From: Membranipora membranacea
Taxonomy: Eukaryota; Bryozoa; Gymnolaemata; Cheilostomatida; Membraniporidae
Assembly: GCA_914767715.1 (NCBI GenBank)
Contig: OU612069.1
Span: 21,201,387-21,265,386 of the forward strand
DNA length: 64,000 bases
Reading direction: 5' to 3'
Under the pieces are notes generated by a model. The model had not been told where the DNA came from. It ran no database searches and saw only the letters and a program-made list of their open reading frames with translations. Shown here piece after piece: positions 62,764 through 64,000 of this stretch; the first letter of the stretch is position 1, and the number at the start of each line of letters is the position of its first letter. The translations under genes and the position numbers were made by a program.

Positions 62764-64000
62764 GTAAGACTTTGAAAAGCTTATACGACAATCTTTATGC
62801 TGCTAGCTTGCCCAAAGCTGTCTGTAAGTTTGAGCGCTATATTCCAAAGCTCAAATCGACAACAAGTAATTTTGTGATGTTGCTAGCGCCGCCAGCCATG
62901 TGTGATCAAGTATAGTATGACTGAGCACTTGTGGTACTCAGGGGATTAAGTGATGATACAATTAGCTGCTGCAGCTGCCTGATAAATAGGATTATCTCCT
63001 CTTAACCATGTGCCTTCTTATCGTAGTGATAGGATAGTGCACTCTCTGTACATGTTATGTTTGAGTCTGTGACTCTTGATATAGTGGAGAGTTGATGTGA
63101 ATGTATGTTATTATTGCCAGCATAGCACTGCTGTAATGTAACATAGAGCAGAGGGTGTGAAACTGGTGTACACTAATTGAATAATCTACTGGTTCGTGAC
63201 AATATTAGTGAATGGTTTTAGCTGTGATCCGTTAAAAATATGTAAAAACAGAAGCAAAGTTGTTAACTTGTCTGTTTGTTTTTCAGTATTATCTGATTTA
63301 ATCCTGGTGAAACTGTGAAAAATAATCAAATCTGTGACCCAAAGTTTAAATATTTTCTTTGCTTCGATTTGTTTGACCAATGAACCCCCTCTCTTCATTT
63401 GTCCAAGCTAGGCTGTTTAATGACTGATCCTGATCAGCTAGCAGGGCTCTCAATCACTATGTTCCAATACATGGAATTGGGGCTATGAATGATGTTGTCC
63501 ACCCCCAATTATAATGAATAACCTACTAACGATTTCAAAAACGCAAACGACGTTGCTAATAGGGCTGAAACTTCAAAATTGAGGCCTTGATGCAACACCC
63601 TATCGTCTATCCCAACATAACAGAAACTGAATGCGAATACAAACCGACACTTCCTCCTTGTTTCGACAGCTCCTGAATTTAAATCTATGCATGGGAACAT
63701 GGTTTATCTGCCTAACTCCCAGCACTATCCCCTGCGCACTGTCTGTTGAGGACTTTAGACTGTAAATAACTTGGACAGTCTGTATTTTGATTGATTGATA
63801 TCCACTTTATTTTTAGCACTCAAAATAGTACATGGTGACACAAGCAGTATAACAAACATGAAAGGCAAAAACAAAAATCAATGCGTATGAATGTTATGTG
63901 AATTATGGCTAACAGAAACCTGGAATTATGTTATCAACAGTTAGGCGGCCCTGTGCCACATAAGTAACTTCTCATAAAACGGTGAATTACGGCATATTAT
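62764..64000 (+). other. Downstream PLK4 intron, no exon recognised
   Basis: After the donor at 62764 I find no in-frame exon resembling a polo box. The stretch is AT-rich with only short chance frames. It is most likely one PLK4 intron running out of the window. Confidence 0.5.

Overview
The window is animal nuclear DNA. It holds many short exons with GT-AG introns, replication-dependent histone genes with the metazoan 3' stem-loop, and clear orthologues of filamin, HSP110 and the centriole kinase PLK4. Compact introns (mostly 100-1500 bp), AT-rich intergenic DNA and many small inverted-repeat insertions suggest an invertebrate. A non-bilaterian or other early-branching animal is possible, but the sequence alone does not settle the species.

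Layout. (1) 83-35402, + strand: a filamin-family actin cross-linker whose 5' end is cut by the window. Thirty-five exons encode three calponin-homology (CH) domains, about eleven Ig-filamin repeats and a basic C-terminal tail. One intron (14296-27640) is 13.3 kb, far longer than the rest. (2) 20309-22458, - strand, inside that intron: a two-exon gene for a 647-residue, extremely acidic protein that I do not recognise. It has four repeated Cys-x-Ser-x-Cys motifs and two SUMO-interacting-type motifs. (3) 36476-40891: the four core histones as two divergent pairs, H2B/H2A and H4/H3. Each has a canonical stem-loop and a shared U7-type downstream element. (4) 41982-54794, - strand: a complete 18-exon HSP110 (HSPA4/HSPH1) gene of 848 residues with a heat-shock element upstream. 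(5) 55839-62763, + strand: PLK4, head-to-head with HSP110. The kinase domain and central linker are present; the polo boxes lie past the window edge.

The genes have separate housekeeping roles: actin scaffolding, chromatin packaging, protein folding and centriole duplication. HSP110 and PLK4 share a divergent upstream region, and each histone pair shares a bidirectional promoter.

Most unusual signals: two unrelated genes carry tandem repeats whose unit contains the adjacent splice site. In HSP110 it is the acceptor (26 copies of a 30-bp unit), and in filamin the donor (a 35-bp unit). Others are the nested Cys-x-Ser-x-Cys/SIM gene, the three-CH filamin lacking an obvious C-terminal dimerisation repeat, a PLK4 degron with Gly replaced by Ala, an octamer motif in the H2B promoter, and several tiny fold-back insertions flanked by 7-9 bp direct repeats.
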